7,675 bases of DNA from Nitrospirota bacterium (GTDB lineage: Bacteria; Nitrospirota_A; Leptospirillia; Leptospirillales; Leptospirillaceae). Both the position numbers and the translations under genes were made by a program. Below are positions 1 to 6,600 of the stretch, piece by piece (position 1 is the stretch's first letter; every line of letters starts with the position of its first letter). The DNA lies in contig JAJYPO010000105.1 in assembly GCA_021795275.1 (NCBI GenBank), forward strand, positions 1 through 7,675, given 5' to 3'. The notes beneath the pieces were generated by a model. The model was given only the letters and a program-made list of their open reading frames with translations. It was not told where the DNA came from and searched no databases.

Positions 1-262
1 CCTTGTCCGATTCTCCGAGACGATCCTCCACAACGGCCAGATTGTTCAGGAGTTCCACATCTTCGGGCGCAAGCGTCAATGCACGGAGATCAATATCCTT
101 GGCCTTTTTCAGATTCCCCTGCTCCATGGCCCTGTGGGCCTCTCTTTCCAGGGAGGGCAGGGTCTGGCCCTCACCTGGAGCCATGGCGCAGGCGGATTCC
201 AGAAATGCGATCAGAGCCACGACCACAAACCCCCTCCTTCCGGCCCTCCGGACCTCTTTCAT
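1..262 (-). CDS. Exported TPR-repeat protein, N-terminal part (gene runs off the left edge)
   Basis: The first 87 codons of a leftward gene are visible; the rest lies outside the window. It starts at ATG (262-260), preceded at good spacing by AGGAAGG on the minus strand. Residues 2-11 are basic (KEVRRAGRR), followed by a hydrophobic stretch GFVVVALIAFL and then ESACAMA. This is a signal peptide with either a signal peptidase I site (ACA or AMA) or an imperfect lipobox at Cys25; Glu at -3 makes lipidation doubtful. After the signal comes a region matching the TPR pattern: AHRAMEQGNLKKA, then a second helix with RALTLAPED, then ELLNNLAVVEDRLGE, with the usual A-G-A-A-P spacing. TPR proteins are protein-protein scaffolds, here presumably in the periplasm or at the membrane. 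It is divergent from the methyltransferase gene, with 104 bp between starts. The open reading frame on the other strand (3-842) is a shadow. Partner and function cannot be told from this fragment. Confidence 0.75.
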   Translation of the reverse strand, partial: MKEVRRAGRRGFVVVALIAFLESACAMAPGEGQTLPSLEREAHRAMEQGNLKKAKDIDLRALTLAPEDVELLNNLAVVEDRLGESDK

Positions 263-366
263 GGCCTTGCCCTTCCTGCTACGATGCTTAAACAAAGTCT
301 ACTGCCGATCTCCCGGTCTCCACGGAAATCGGATCGATCCCTGTCAACAGGACCAAATCGAACAGC

Positions 367-1122
367 ATGCGCGACCTTTCCAAACATTCTTTGGCGAACC
401 TCCTCGAAAAGGTCTACAAGATCCGGGTCCTGATCCTACTTTTCCTATTTGTCCTGGCCATGAAAGAAAACAGCCTTCACCCTTTCCCCCTCTGGTCGGA
501 GGCCATCCGGATCCTGGAGGGACGAAACTACGTGATTACGGAAGGTGTCCGCCATCTGGTGCTTCTCTTTCCCATCGGAATCTATGCGGGCTCCTTGGCG
601 ATGAGACTTTCCGCATCCGTCACTCTCGGAAGCAAAACCGTCTGGAGCTTAGCGCCCCAAGGGAACCGTCTGGTCAGGGAAGGGCTCTTTTCCTGCGTTC
701 GGCATCCCCTGTACACGGGTTCCGCCGGGATGATCCTTTCGCTCTCCCTGATGTCATCCCCCGAAGGGGCCGCTATCCTTGCTGGAGGGGGAATTCCCTT
801 TCTTGTCTTCCTCGCTCGCCACGAAGAGGGACTTTTCCTTGACAGGATTCCAGAATATGCGGAATACAAGAAATCGGTCCCGCCCTTCATTCCCTCGATA
901 GGAAGCGGCTGCCATTTTCTTGCGGCCTTGATGGGTCCCCTTCGGAGCGGTTTCGCCAGGGGACTCCGCTCGGAAGCCTTCAACGTGGCCCTCCTTGGCG
1001 GATTCCTGTCCTTCTGGGCAACGCCCAACCTTCCCCTCTTCTGGGTCGCCTTTGCCCTGTTTCTGGGCCTCGCCCTGTCAGCCCCCTTCTGGATCCCTGA
1101 AAGAGGAAAGGAGCCCTCGTGA
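367..1122 (+). CDS. Isoprenylcysteine carboxyl methyltransferase / phospholipid methyltransferase-type membrane protein
   Basis: A 251-aa integral membrane protein. The family signature is clear at residues 102-118: LVREGLFSCVRHPLYTG, the G-x-(F/Y)-x-x-x-RHP-x-Y-x-G motif of ICMT/PEMT-like enzymes. It is followed by a Glu pair (153-154) and EYAEYKKSVPPFIP (163-176), the usual E...EYxxYxxxVPxFIP segment that binds SAM. Hydrophobic segments lie near 18-32, 61-80, 118-131, 135-150, 204-218 and 220-240. The last two come after the point where many ICMT-like proteins end, so this protein has a C-terminal two-helix extension. Bacterial members methylate varied lipids or small molecules; the substrate here is unknown. 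The ATG at 367 is the only sensible start that keeps the first membrane segment, although its ribosome site is poor (AGGA, 14 nt upstream). The stop overlaps the GTG of the next gene by 4 nt, indicating an operon. Confidence 0.8.
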   Translation: MRDLSKHSLANLLEKVYKIRVLILLFLFVLAMKENSLHPFPLWSEAIRILEGRNYVITEGVRHLVLLFPIGIYAGSLAMRLSASVTLGSKTVWSLAPQGNRLVREGLFSCVRHPLYTGSAGMILSLSLMSSPEGAAILAGGGIPFLVFLARHEEGLFLDRIPEYAEYKKSVPPFIPSIGSGCHFLAALMGPLRSGFARGLRSEAFNVALLGGFLSFWATPNLPLFWVAFALFLGLALSAPFWIPERGKEPS

Positions 1123-1919
1123 TCCCCTTTATCACCTTTACATCCGACTTCGGCCAAAGCGACACCTATGTGGCCAGCGTCAAAATGGCGATCCTGTCCC
1201 GGATACCGGAGGCCATCCTTGTCGACGTGACCCACGACATTCCCCCATTCCGTCCCCTTCTTGCCCTCCCGGCCCTGCTCGAAATCCTGGAGGTGGCTCC
1301 GCCGACAACCATTCATCTCGTCGTCGTAGACCCAGGAGTGGGAAGTCGCCGCCGGGCAATGGTAGGAGAGCTGGATGGTTCCCGATTTGTTATGCAGGAC
1401 AATGGCCTTCCCTATTTTCTCACACGGTGGAAAGAGAATCTCCGGTTTTTTCACCTGTCAGATCCGACGATCTTCGGTGGCGTGGAATCCCCGACCTTTC
1501 AGGGACGGGACCTCTTCGCCCCGGCCGTCGCTGCCCTGTGCCGGGGGAGACGGCCCGGGGAGCTGGGACCCGAGATCCGACCCCAGGATCTCGTCCGCGA
1601 CACGGGACTTTCCGGATTCGCCCCGGGAGACCTTCTGGTCTGGAACGTCGACCGGTTCGGCAACATTCTCCTTGGGTACCGGGCCTTCACGCCCCCGACG
1701 AGGGTGGAGATCAAATCGGGGGAGAGATCTCTTCCCTACGTCACGCGCTATCAGGAAGTCCCGACCGGGAATCTCGGGGTCCTGGTCAACAGTTCCGGCT
1801 GGCTCGAAATATTTTGCAGGGAGGGAAGCGCTGCCAGTCTGACCGGACTCCGGACCGGGATGTTTGTGAAGACCACAATCTTGGGAGGAAAAGGCCGGCC
1901 TCTCATCGAGGCGGAGTGA
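1119..1919 (+). CDS. DUF62 family SAM hydroxide adenosyltransferase homologue with altered triad (His to Gln)
   Basis: A 266-aa, full-length member of the DUF62 family, which splits S-adenosylmethionine into adenosine and methionine using water. Visible landmarks are FTSDFGQSDTYV (7-18), VDVTHDIPP (35-43), VVVDPGVGSRRR (68-79), QDNG (93-96), SPTFQGRDLFAPAVAAL (124-140), VDRFGNILL (177-185) and NSSGWLEIF (224-232), in the usual N- and C-domain order. Asp71 and Arg78 match the first two residues of the Asp-Arg-His water-activating triad. The third, normally in FHGRD, is Gln128 here. The Asp and Arg are not replaced as in fluorinases and chlorinases, so it is not a typical halogenase. The GTG start is supported by AGGAAAGGAG at 1104-1113, inside the end of the preceding methyltransferase gene, and by the GTGA stop-start overlap. 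Family assignment is sure; catalytic activity is not. Confidence 0.9.
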   Translation: MIPFITFTSDFGQSDTYVASVKMAILSRIPEAILVDVTHDIPPFRPLLALPALLEILEVAPPTTIHLVVVDPGVGSRRRAMVGELDGSRFVMQDNGLPYFLTRWKENLRFFHLSDPTIFGGVESPTFQGRDLFAPAVAALCRGRRPGELGPEIRPQDLVRDTGLSGFAPGDLLVWNVDRFGNILLGYRAFTPPTRVEIKSGERSLPYVTRYQEVPTGNLGVLVNSSGWLEIFCREGSAASLTGLRTGMFVKTTILGGKGRPLIEAE

Positions 1920-1932
1920 CCACCGGATTTTT

Positions 1933-2349
1933 TCAATGGCTCTTTTGAAGCTTGTACGGGAAATTGTCGTAGTAGTAGTCGGGGGGGAGATTTTGCAGAA
2001 GATCGGGGATCTCTTCTGGGTCGATCTGTTCCCAGGGGCCCTTGAGATCTTCCGAACGGTACCAGTTGTCCTGGTAGTACTGGTAGTATTTTCCATCCCT
2101 GAAATAGAGCGGCCTGCTGGAAGTCAGGAAAATGTAAAGGTTGGTGTGCGGAAGGAGAACCGGGGTGGATTGTCCCTCAAACCGGATCGGACTCGGCTGC
2201 TCCCCCGCCACGGAAAGCGAGACCGTGTCCGCCTCCGGCCGGCCTCCTGCACATCCAGCGGCAAACAAGACTCCTCCACAGAAAAGGAGAACCCCGACCG
2301 CTCTCTTGACAGGAATCCCTCCCCTTCCTAGAATGACTTTCGTGAACAT
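1933..2349 (-). CDS. Small Tyr-rich lipoprotein, function unknown
   Basis: A 138-aa predicted lipoprotein. The signal peptide has a basic n-region (to about residue 16), a hydrophobic core GVLLFCGGVLFA and a lipobox A-A-G-Cys33. The mature part has a low-complexity linker (34-60), a short strand-like segment LLPHTNLYIFL (66-75) and an aromatic C-terminus: LYFRDGKYYQYYQDNWYRS (81-99), GPW (104-106), LPPDYYYDNFPY (121-132). The arrangement 'display a value, YY-x-YY, NWYRS, GPW, LPxxYY' resembles small secreted proteins of delta-proteobacteria that I recall but cannot name. The ATG is preceded by GGAGGGAGGGG on the minus strand, a strong ribosome site that fixes the start. It is the last gene of the leftward string, 114 nt after the Fur-type gene, and ends 13 nt from the convergent DUF62 gene. 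A promoter and a short ORF lie opposite its first codons. Confidence 0.8.
   Translation of the reverse strand: MFTKVILGRGGIPVKRAVGVLLFCGGVLFAAGCAGGRPEADTVSLSVAGEQPSPIRFEGQSTPVLLPHTNLYIFLTSSRPLYFRDGKYYQYYQDNWYRSEDLKGPWEQIDPEEIPDLLQNLPPDYYYDNFPYKLQKSH
2306..2334 (+). promoter_or_regulatory. Near-consensus sigma70-type promoter opposite the lipoprotein start
   Basis: TTGACA (2306-2311, 6/6) is followed by exactly 17 nt and TAGAAT (2329-2334, 5/6). The start of transcription is expected about 7 nt after the -10 box, near 2341, at or one base before the in-frame GTG at 2342. The promoter lies inside the signal-peptide codons of the leftward lipoprotein gene and would fire rightward, into the micro-ORF and antisense to the Fur gene's 3' end. 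It is inferred from sequence only. Confidence 0.6.
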
Positions 2350-2467
2350 TTCCCCTCCCTCCGGAAAAAAACCTTTCCTTCTGATTGCTGGACTGATCGC
2401 CCTTCTGGTCTTGGGACTCTACCTTGCCTCACGTGAACTTCCCGTCTTCCAGCCTCTGGGACCCTAA
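2342..2467 (+). CDS. Putative leaderless single-pass membrane micro-protein (41 aa)
   Basis: The frame begins MNISPPSGKK, continues with a hydrophobic helix of about 17 residues (PFLLIAGLIALLVLGLYLA) and ends in a short polar tail, SRELPVFQPLGP. Positive charge before the helix and little after it predicts N-in/C-out topology in the inner membrane. Codons look like those of the neighbouring genes (many GGA, CTT, CTG, ATC, GCC). No ribosome site precedes either the GTG at 2342 or the in-frame ATG at 2333 (three extra residues). A strong promoter predicts transcription starting at about 2341, which suggests leaderless translation from GTG; the ATG overlaps the -10 box and would not be transcribed. 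The stop overlaps the convergent Fur-type gene's stop by 4 nt, and the ORF fills an otherwise empty gap. I do not recognise a family. It could still be a chance frame. Confidence 0.45.
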   Translation: MNISPPSGKKPFLLIAGLIALLVLGLYLASRELPVFQPLGP

Positions 2468-2919
2468 CCCCTCCCCGTTTTCCTTTCCTTCAGGGATTGC
2501 TCCCGGCAACTGGCGCAGATTCCCTCGATTTCGAACCGGTGAACGGAATCGGAATATCCTTCCTTAAGCACAATCTCGTCAATCTCCTTCTGGATCGGAC
2601 AGAAATCGATATGCCGCACATCGCCGCACACGCGGCATATCAGATGGTGATGGTGACCGGTCATCCCGACAATATACCCGTCCTCCCCTGCCTCCCTGTG
2701 AACCTTTTCCAGAACACCGAGCCTGACGAACAGGTCAATCGCCCGAAACAGGGTGGCTCTCCCGAGATCGGGATTGGAGAGGGCCAGACGCCGCTGCAGA
2801 TCACCTACGGAAAAAATCCCAGGGTATTGCGACAGGGCCTCAACAATTGCCAACCGCTGGGGGGTGAGACGAATTCCATGACGCTCGATCGTCCGGCGCA
2901 TTTCCTCGATACTGTACAA
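2464..2919 (-). CDS. Fur-family metal-responsive transcriptional regulator
   Basis: A 151-aa protein of normal Fur length. The N-terminal winged helix has GIRLTPQRLAIVEAL (15-29) and a recognition-helix segment GRATLFRAIDLF (53-64). The dimerisation/metal domain has HHHHLICRVCG (89-99) with Cys95 and Cys98, and HRFEIEGICASC (127-138) with Cys135 and Cys138, giving a complete structural Cys4 zinc site. The Glu/Asp found seven residues before the His cluster in Fur and PerR (FEL, FDF) is replaced by YIV (82-84). The HHHHL-C-x-x-CG form looks more like Zur-type proteins, so the sensed metal is uncertain. The start is TTG at 2919-2917, with AGGA 9 nt upstream; an ATG six codons later has its GAGG too close. 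It follows the 207-aa lipoprotein gene by 41 nt and probably shares its transcript, suggesting control of the RND operon or itself. No Fur box was found. Confidence 0.9.
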   Translation of the reverse strand: MYSIEEMRRTIERHGIRLTPQRLAIVEALSQYPGIFSVGDLQRRLALSNPDLGRATLFRAIDLFVRLGVLEKVHREAGEDGYIVGMTGHHHHLICRVCGDVRHIDFCPIQKEIDEIVLKEGYSDSVHRFEIEGICASCREQSLKERKTGRG

Positions 2920-2960
2920 AGTCTGACGTCCTTTCGGTTGTCCTGAAGAGGGCTTGGGGG

Positions 2961-3584
2961 CTACTGGTCAACGAGCAGGAATGAAAAGACCTTGAGAGGG
3001 CTCTGCGGATCGAGAACCTTCTGGATAAAATCACCAAGAAATGTGAATTCGTTTATCACTTTCGGGTTTCCGGGGGCGACCGACAGAATCAAAAGAGGAT
3101 CGGTACAGCCATTGATGTAGTTACCAATTCCGATCCCCTTTTGCGAATTGACAGGAACGGGGGAGACGGTCCTGAGAAAACGGTCCAGGTCCGGGTGAAA
3201 ATAAAATCGTCTATCGATGCGGTTGTTCCAGTCGGTCCCCTTGACCTCCACAGACTGGACATATCCGTTTTCACGTCCGATGAAACGTACGATCACCTTG
3301 CGGTACCGGGACGGAACCTTGACCACCCTGTTGTGTTCGCAATGAATGACATACGGGTGGTCCGCATCCAGGACAACCATGAAGGGGAGCTCGTAGGGAA
3401 GGGCCTTCTTGTTGTAAAAGGGGTTGATGGCCCGGACGATGATCCCGTTGGGGCTGGCATCGGGAGTAAGGCCCGCCGAATGCAGTGTCGGATGCGGATG
3501 GCTGAATGAGCAACCGGCCAAAAGTATCATTCCCGCCATGACTCCGGGAAAACCGGCTTTCCCGGCCAATCTCATGAACCCCAT
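2961..3584 (-). CDS. Lipoprotein of unknown function, co-transcribed with the RND pump
   Basis: A 207-aa predicted lipoprotein. The signal peptide MGFMRLAGKAGFPGVMAGMI ends in a textbook lipobox L-A-G-Cys25. The mature protein has no membrane helix. It contains strand-rich stretches, for example PYELPFMVVLDADHPYVIHC (63-82), RVVKVPSRYRKVIVRFIGR (86-104), YVQSVEVKGTDW (108-119) and DPLLILSVAPG (162-172), which suggests a mostly beta fold. Cys82 and Cys160 could pair in the periplasm. I do not recognise a family. The start is fixed by AAGGAGG (minus strand, 3597-3591) 6 nt before the ATG; the open frame continues upstream to 3761 but only as overlap with the pump gene. It begins 26 nt after the RND stop codon, so the two genes are very likely one operon. 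A pump accessory or unrelated envelope role is possible, and nothing in the sequence decides. Confidence 0.8.
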   Translation of the reverse strand: MGFMRLAGKAGFPGVMAGMILLAGCSFSHPHPTLHSAGLTPDASPNGIIVRAINPFYNKKALPYELPFMVVLDADHPYVIHCEHNRVVKVPSRYRKVIVRFIGRENGYVQSVEVKGTDWNNRIDRRFYFHPDLDRFLRTVSPVPVNSQKGIGIGNYINGCTDPLLILSVAPGNPKVINEFTFLGDFIQKVLDPQSPLKVFSFLLVDQ

Positions 3585-3610
3585 GCGGTACCTCCTTCTT
3601 GAAAATTGTC

Positions 3611-6600
3611 TCAATCGTTTCCCTGGTCTCTTGCTCCCCCCCATGACGCAAGCCGTTCGTAAACGACGGGGACGAGGACCAGGGTAAAAAACATGGAGGA
3701 CAAAAGTCCTCCGATGACAACAACCGCCATTGACTTTCTTATCTCCCCCCCGGCCCCCCATCCTACCGCCATGGGAGCCATTCCGAAAACCATGGCAAAG
3801 GTGGTCATGGCCACCGGACGCAGGCGGACCCTCGCCGACTCGAGGACCGCGTCCCGGACCGACCGGCCTCTCCTTCCCAGCGTATTGGCATAGTCTACCA
3901 GCAGGATAGCATTCTTTGTGACCAGCCCGAAAAGAATGATCAGACCTATCGCCCCCATCATATTGACAGAAATTCCTGAAATCCAGAGAGCTAGAATGGC
4001 TCCAACCAGGCCGAAGGGCATGGAAAGCATGATTACGACAGGCAATACCAGGCTTCTGAACTGGAACGATAACAATCCGTAGACCACCAGTGCCGCCACG
4101 ATGATGGCCATGACGATCTGAGATTTGGCATCATTTAAAACATCGGAATTTCCGGCATATCGAAGGTGATAGGGAGGGTGGAGGGTGGTCCTGGCCCATT
4201 CGTCGACCTTGCGCATGGTCTCACCCAAGGAGGCTTTACCATAGATGTTCGCAGAGATCGTCACCGATGCCGTCCGGTCGTCCCGGCTCTCCCGCTGTTC
4301 GGATCGTTCCTCAGCCACGCTCGCGACCTTCGACAAAGGGAGAACCCGTCCCGGGGCTACCGGAAAGGGGAGATTCGAGACCGCGGAGGCCGAGGCGGCT
4401 TCCGCGGGGTCCATCGATACGACCAGATCGAGGCGGCCCTCCTTCGTCCTGACCGACCCTGCAGGATGGGGTGTCGTGGCCTGGGAAATCCATTGGGCCA
4501 GGCGACCGGTTGTGATTCCCCACTGGGGAGGATTGGTCGAGCGGGGCTGGACAGCAACGACTGTGAGAAATCCGGCACTGGAGGTGTTGACGTCCCTCAA
4601 CCCCGGCAACCCCTGAAGATAACTCCTGAGATTCTCGGACAGGGTCTTCAGGACGGCCGGGTCTCCTCCAAGCAGGAAGCACTGGAAGGGGGCGCTGGCT
4701 CCGGTCCCGCCCAGGGGACTGATCGCATCGACCGATCCCCGGAGTCCGGAAAAGCCCGCAAGGATTTTCCTGGTCTTTTCCATGTATTCCGAATCGCTTT
4801 CATGGCGATGGGATCGCCCGACCAGATTGACATAAAGATAGCCTTCGGACGGGGGAGTTCCCTTACCCCCCCCCACCTGCTGGAAGACAGAGAGCACTCC
4901 GGGGACCTTCCTAAGCGTAGACGAGATTTCGCTGACAACCTCATCGGTTCTCGCCAGGCTCGGAGATCCTTCCAGCCGGACATGGACCGTGTAGGCTCCC
5001 TGGTCCTCGTTTGGGATCAAGTTCCAGCCAAGTCGGGTCCCCAGAGCCAGCGACCCCGAAAGAAGGAGCAGGCACAAAAGGACCACAAGGGCCGGATGCC
5101 CCATCGCCCTGGCAAGAAAGGATCCGTATAGGTCCCCCAGCCATCGCCCCATCTGTGCCGCAGGACGAAAAACATGGTGTGCCCCCTGCTCCCCCTCCAA
5201 TCCCGCTTCATGAAGGGTCAGGGAAGGGGTGACTGTCAGGGAGATGAGCAGGGAGGCCAGGACCGCAAAGGTGACCGTCCACCCGAATTGGGTGAAGAAC
5301 TCTCCCAGAACCCCGTGCATCATGGCCATAGGGGCAAAAACCGCCACGATGGAAAAGGTGGTGGCCAGCACGGCGCGTCCGATTTCTCCCACACCGAACC
5401 TTGCCGCATCGGCAGGGGACTCCCCCATCGACCGGTGCCGGTTGATGTTTTCGAGTACAACAATTGCATCATCGATGAGGATCCCGACGACCAGGGAGAG
5501 CCCCAGCATCGTCAGGTTGTTGAGAGTGAAATGGAACAGTTCAAGAAGAGGAAAGGTTACAAGCACCGAAGCCGGAATGGCGAGGGCCGCGACACCTGTT
5601 TCTCTTAGGTTTCCCAGAAATAATAGAATGACCAGAACCGCCAGAACGGCTCCCAGGACAAGAGTTTCCACGAGCTCCCTGTTGTTTTGCCCCACGGGAA
5701 CCGAACGGTCCATCCGGATGGCCGGACTGAAACCAGGAGGGACGGGAGAGAATCCGGGTTTGCCGGTCCGGACTTCGGAAAGAAGCGCATGGATCCTTCG
5801 GGAGACCCGGATGAGATTCGCTCCGGAAGAGGGGTAGACCTTGAGGGCGATGGCCGATTTTCCCTCAAACCGAAAGATTGAGTCGGTCCTGGCTGGTCCC
5901 TCGGAGATTTTGGCAAGGGAGCCCAGGGGGATGGTTTGTCCGGATTGAAGCACGACGGGAAATGACGACAGCCCCTCGCGAGTCAGGGGAATTCCCCTCA
6001 CGTCGATATCGACAGAACCTCCTCCCGCGGTGAGTGTTCCCGCCGGATACTCCCGGGAGTGTTCCCGAAGCTCATTGGAGAGTGATTCTGCGGAAATCCC
6101 GGTCGCCGCCATAGCGGCAGCGGAAAGATAGATATGGACAACCGTCTTCGGAGGCGCAAGAAGGCTCACCTTTCGCACCCCCTCCGTCCGTTCGATCGCC
6201 GGAACAAGTTTTTCCAGGACAAAAGGCCAGATTTTGCCGAGATCGGGGGAGGCCCCCGCTTTTCCGTCGAGAGGTATCATGATCCACAGGAGCGGAAGCC
6301 GTGTGGGGTTTTCCAAGGTCACAGCGGGCGGCGGAAGGCCGGAGGGAAGAGTTCCTGAAAGCCGGTCCATCGCCTCCCTGACCTCTCTCTCCGGCGACCC
6401 CCCCAGACTTTTGTCGGAAAAGACCGCCATCACGACCGCAGCTCCGGGAACCACGGTCGAATGGACATGCTTGATGCCGGGAAGGGCAGAGAGGGCCTGC
6501 TCCACGGGCAGCACGATTTTTTGCGTGATTCCTCTCGGAGTCTCCCCTGGATCCGGGAGAGTGACGCTGACCAGGGGGAACCTCACCCGGGGGAAAAGAT

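Noticed and set aside
263..366. Promoters in the TPR-methyltransferase divergent gap, including TTGACA on the minus strand (347-342) and the palindrome GGATCGATCC (331-340)
   Set aside because: No acceptable -10 box at 16-18 nt from TTGACA, and no rightward pair found; a 10-bp palindrome alone is weak evidence for an operator.
3..842. Long plus-strand frame across the TPR gene and methyltransferase gene
   Set aside because: It has a Pro/Arg/Ser-rich composition, no family motif, and covers two genes with clear signal peptide, TPR and RHP motifs in other frames.
582..1454. 290-codon minus-strand frame
   Set aside because: It lies antisense to the ICMT-type and DUF62 genes; composition is Arg/Gly/Lys-rich shadow type without recognisable domains.
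1898..1933. Possible rho-independent terminator after the DUF62 gene (GCCTC-TCATC-GAGGC, then T6)
   Set aside because: The stem is only 5 bp, lies within the coding sequence and is about 15 nt from the T-run, which is too far for a classical terminator.
995..1948. 317-codon plus-strand frame
   Set aside because: It overlaps the DUF62 gene in another frame; the DUF62 frame carries all the family motifs.
3585..3761. Extended N-terminus of the 207-aa lipoprotein frame
   Set aside because: The extension overlaps the RND 3' end, whereas the ATG at 3584 has a strong AAGGAGG and begins a proper lipoprotein signal.
4166..5131. 321-codon plus-strand frame
   Set aside because: It is antisense to the RND second periplasmic loop; no motif, shadow composition.
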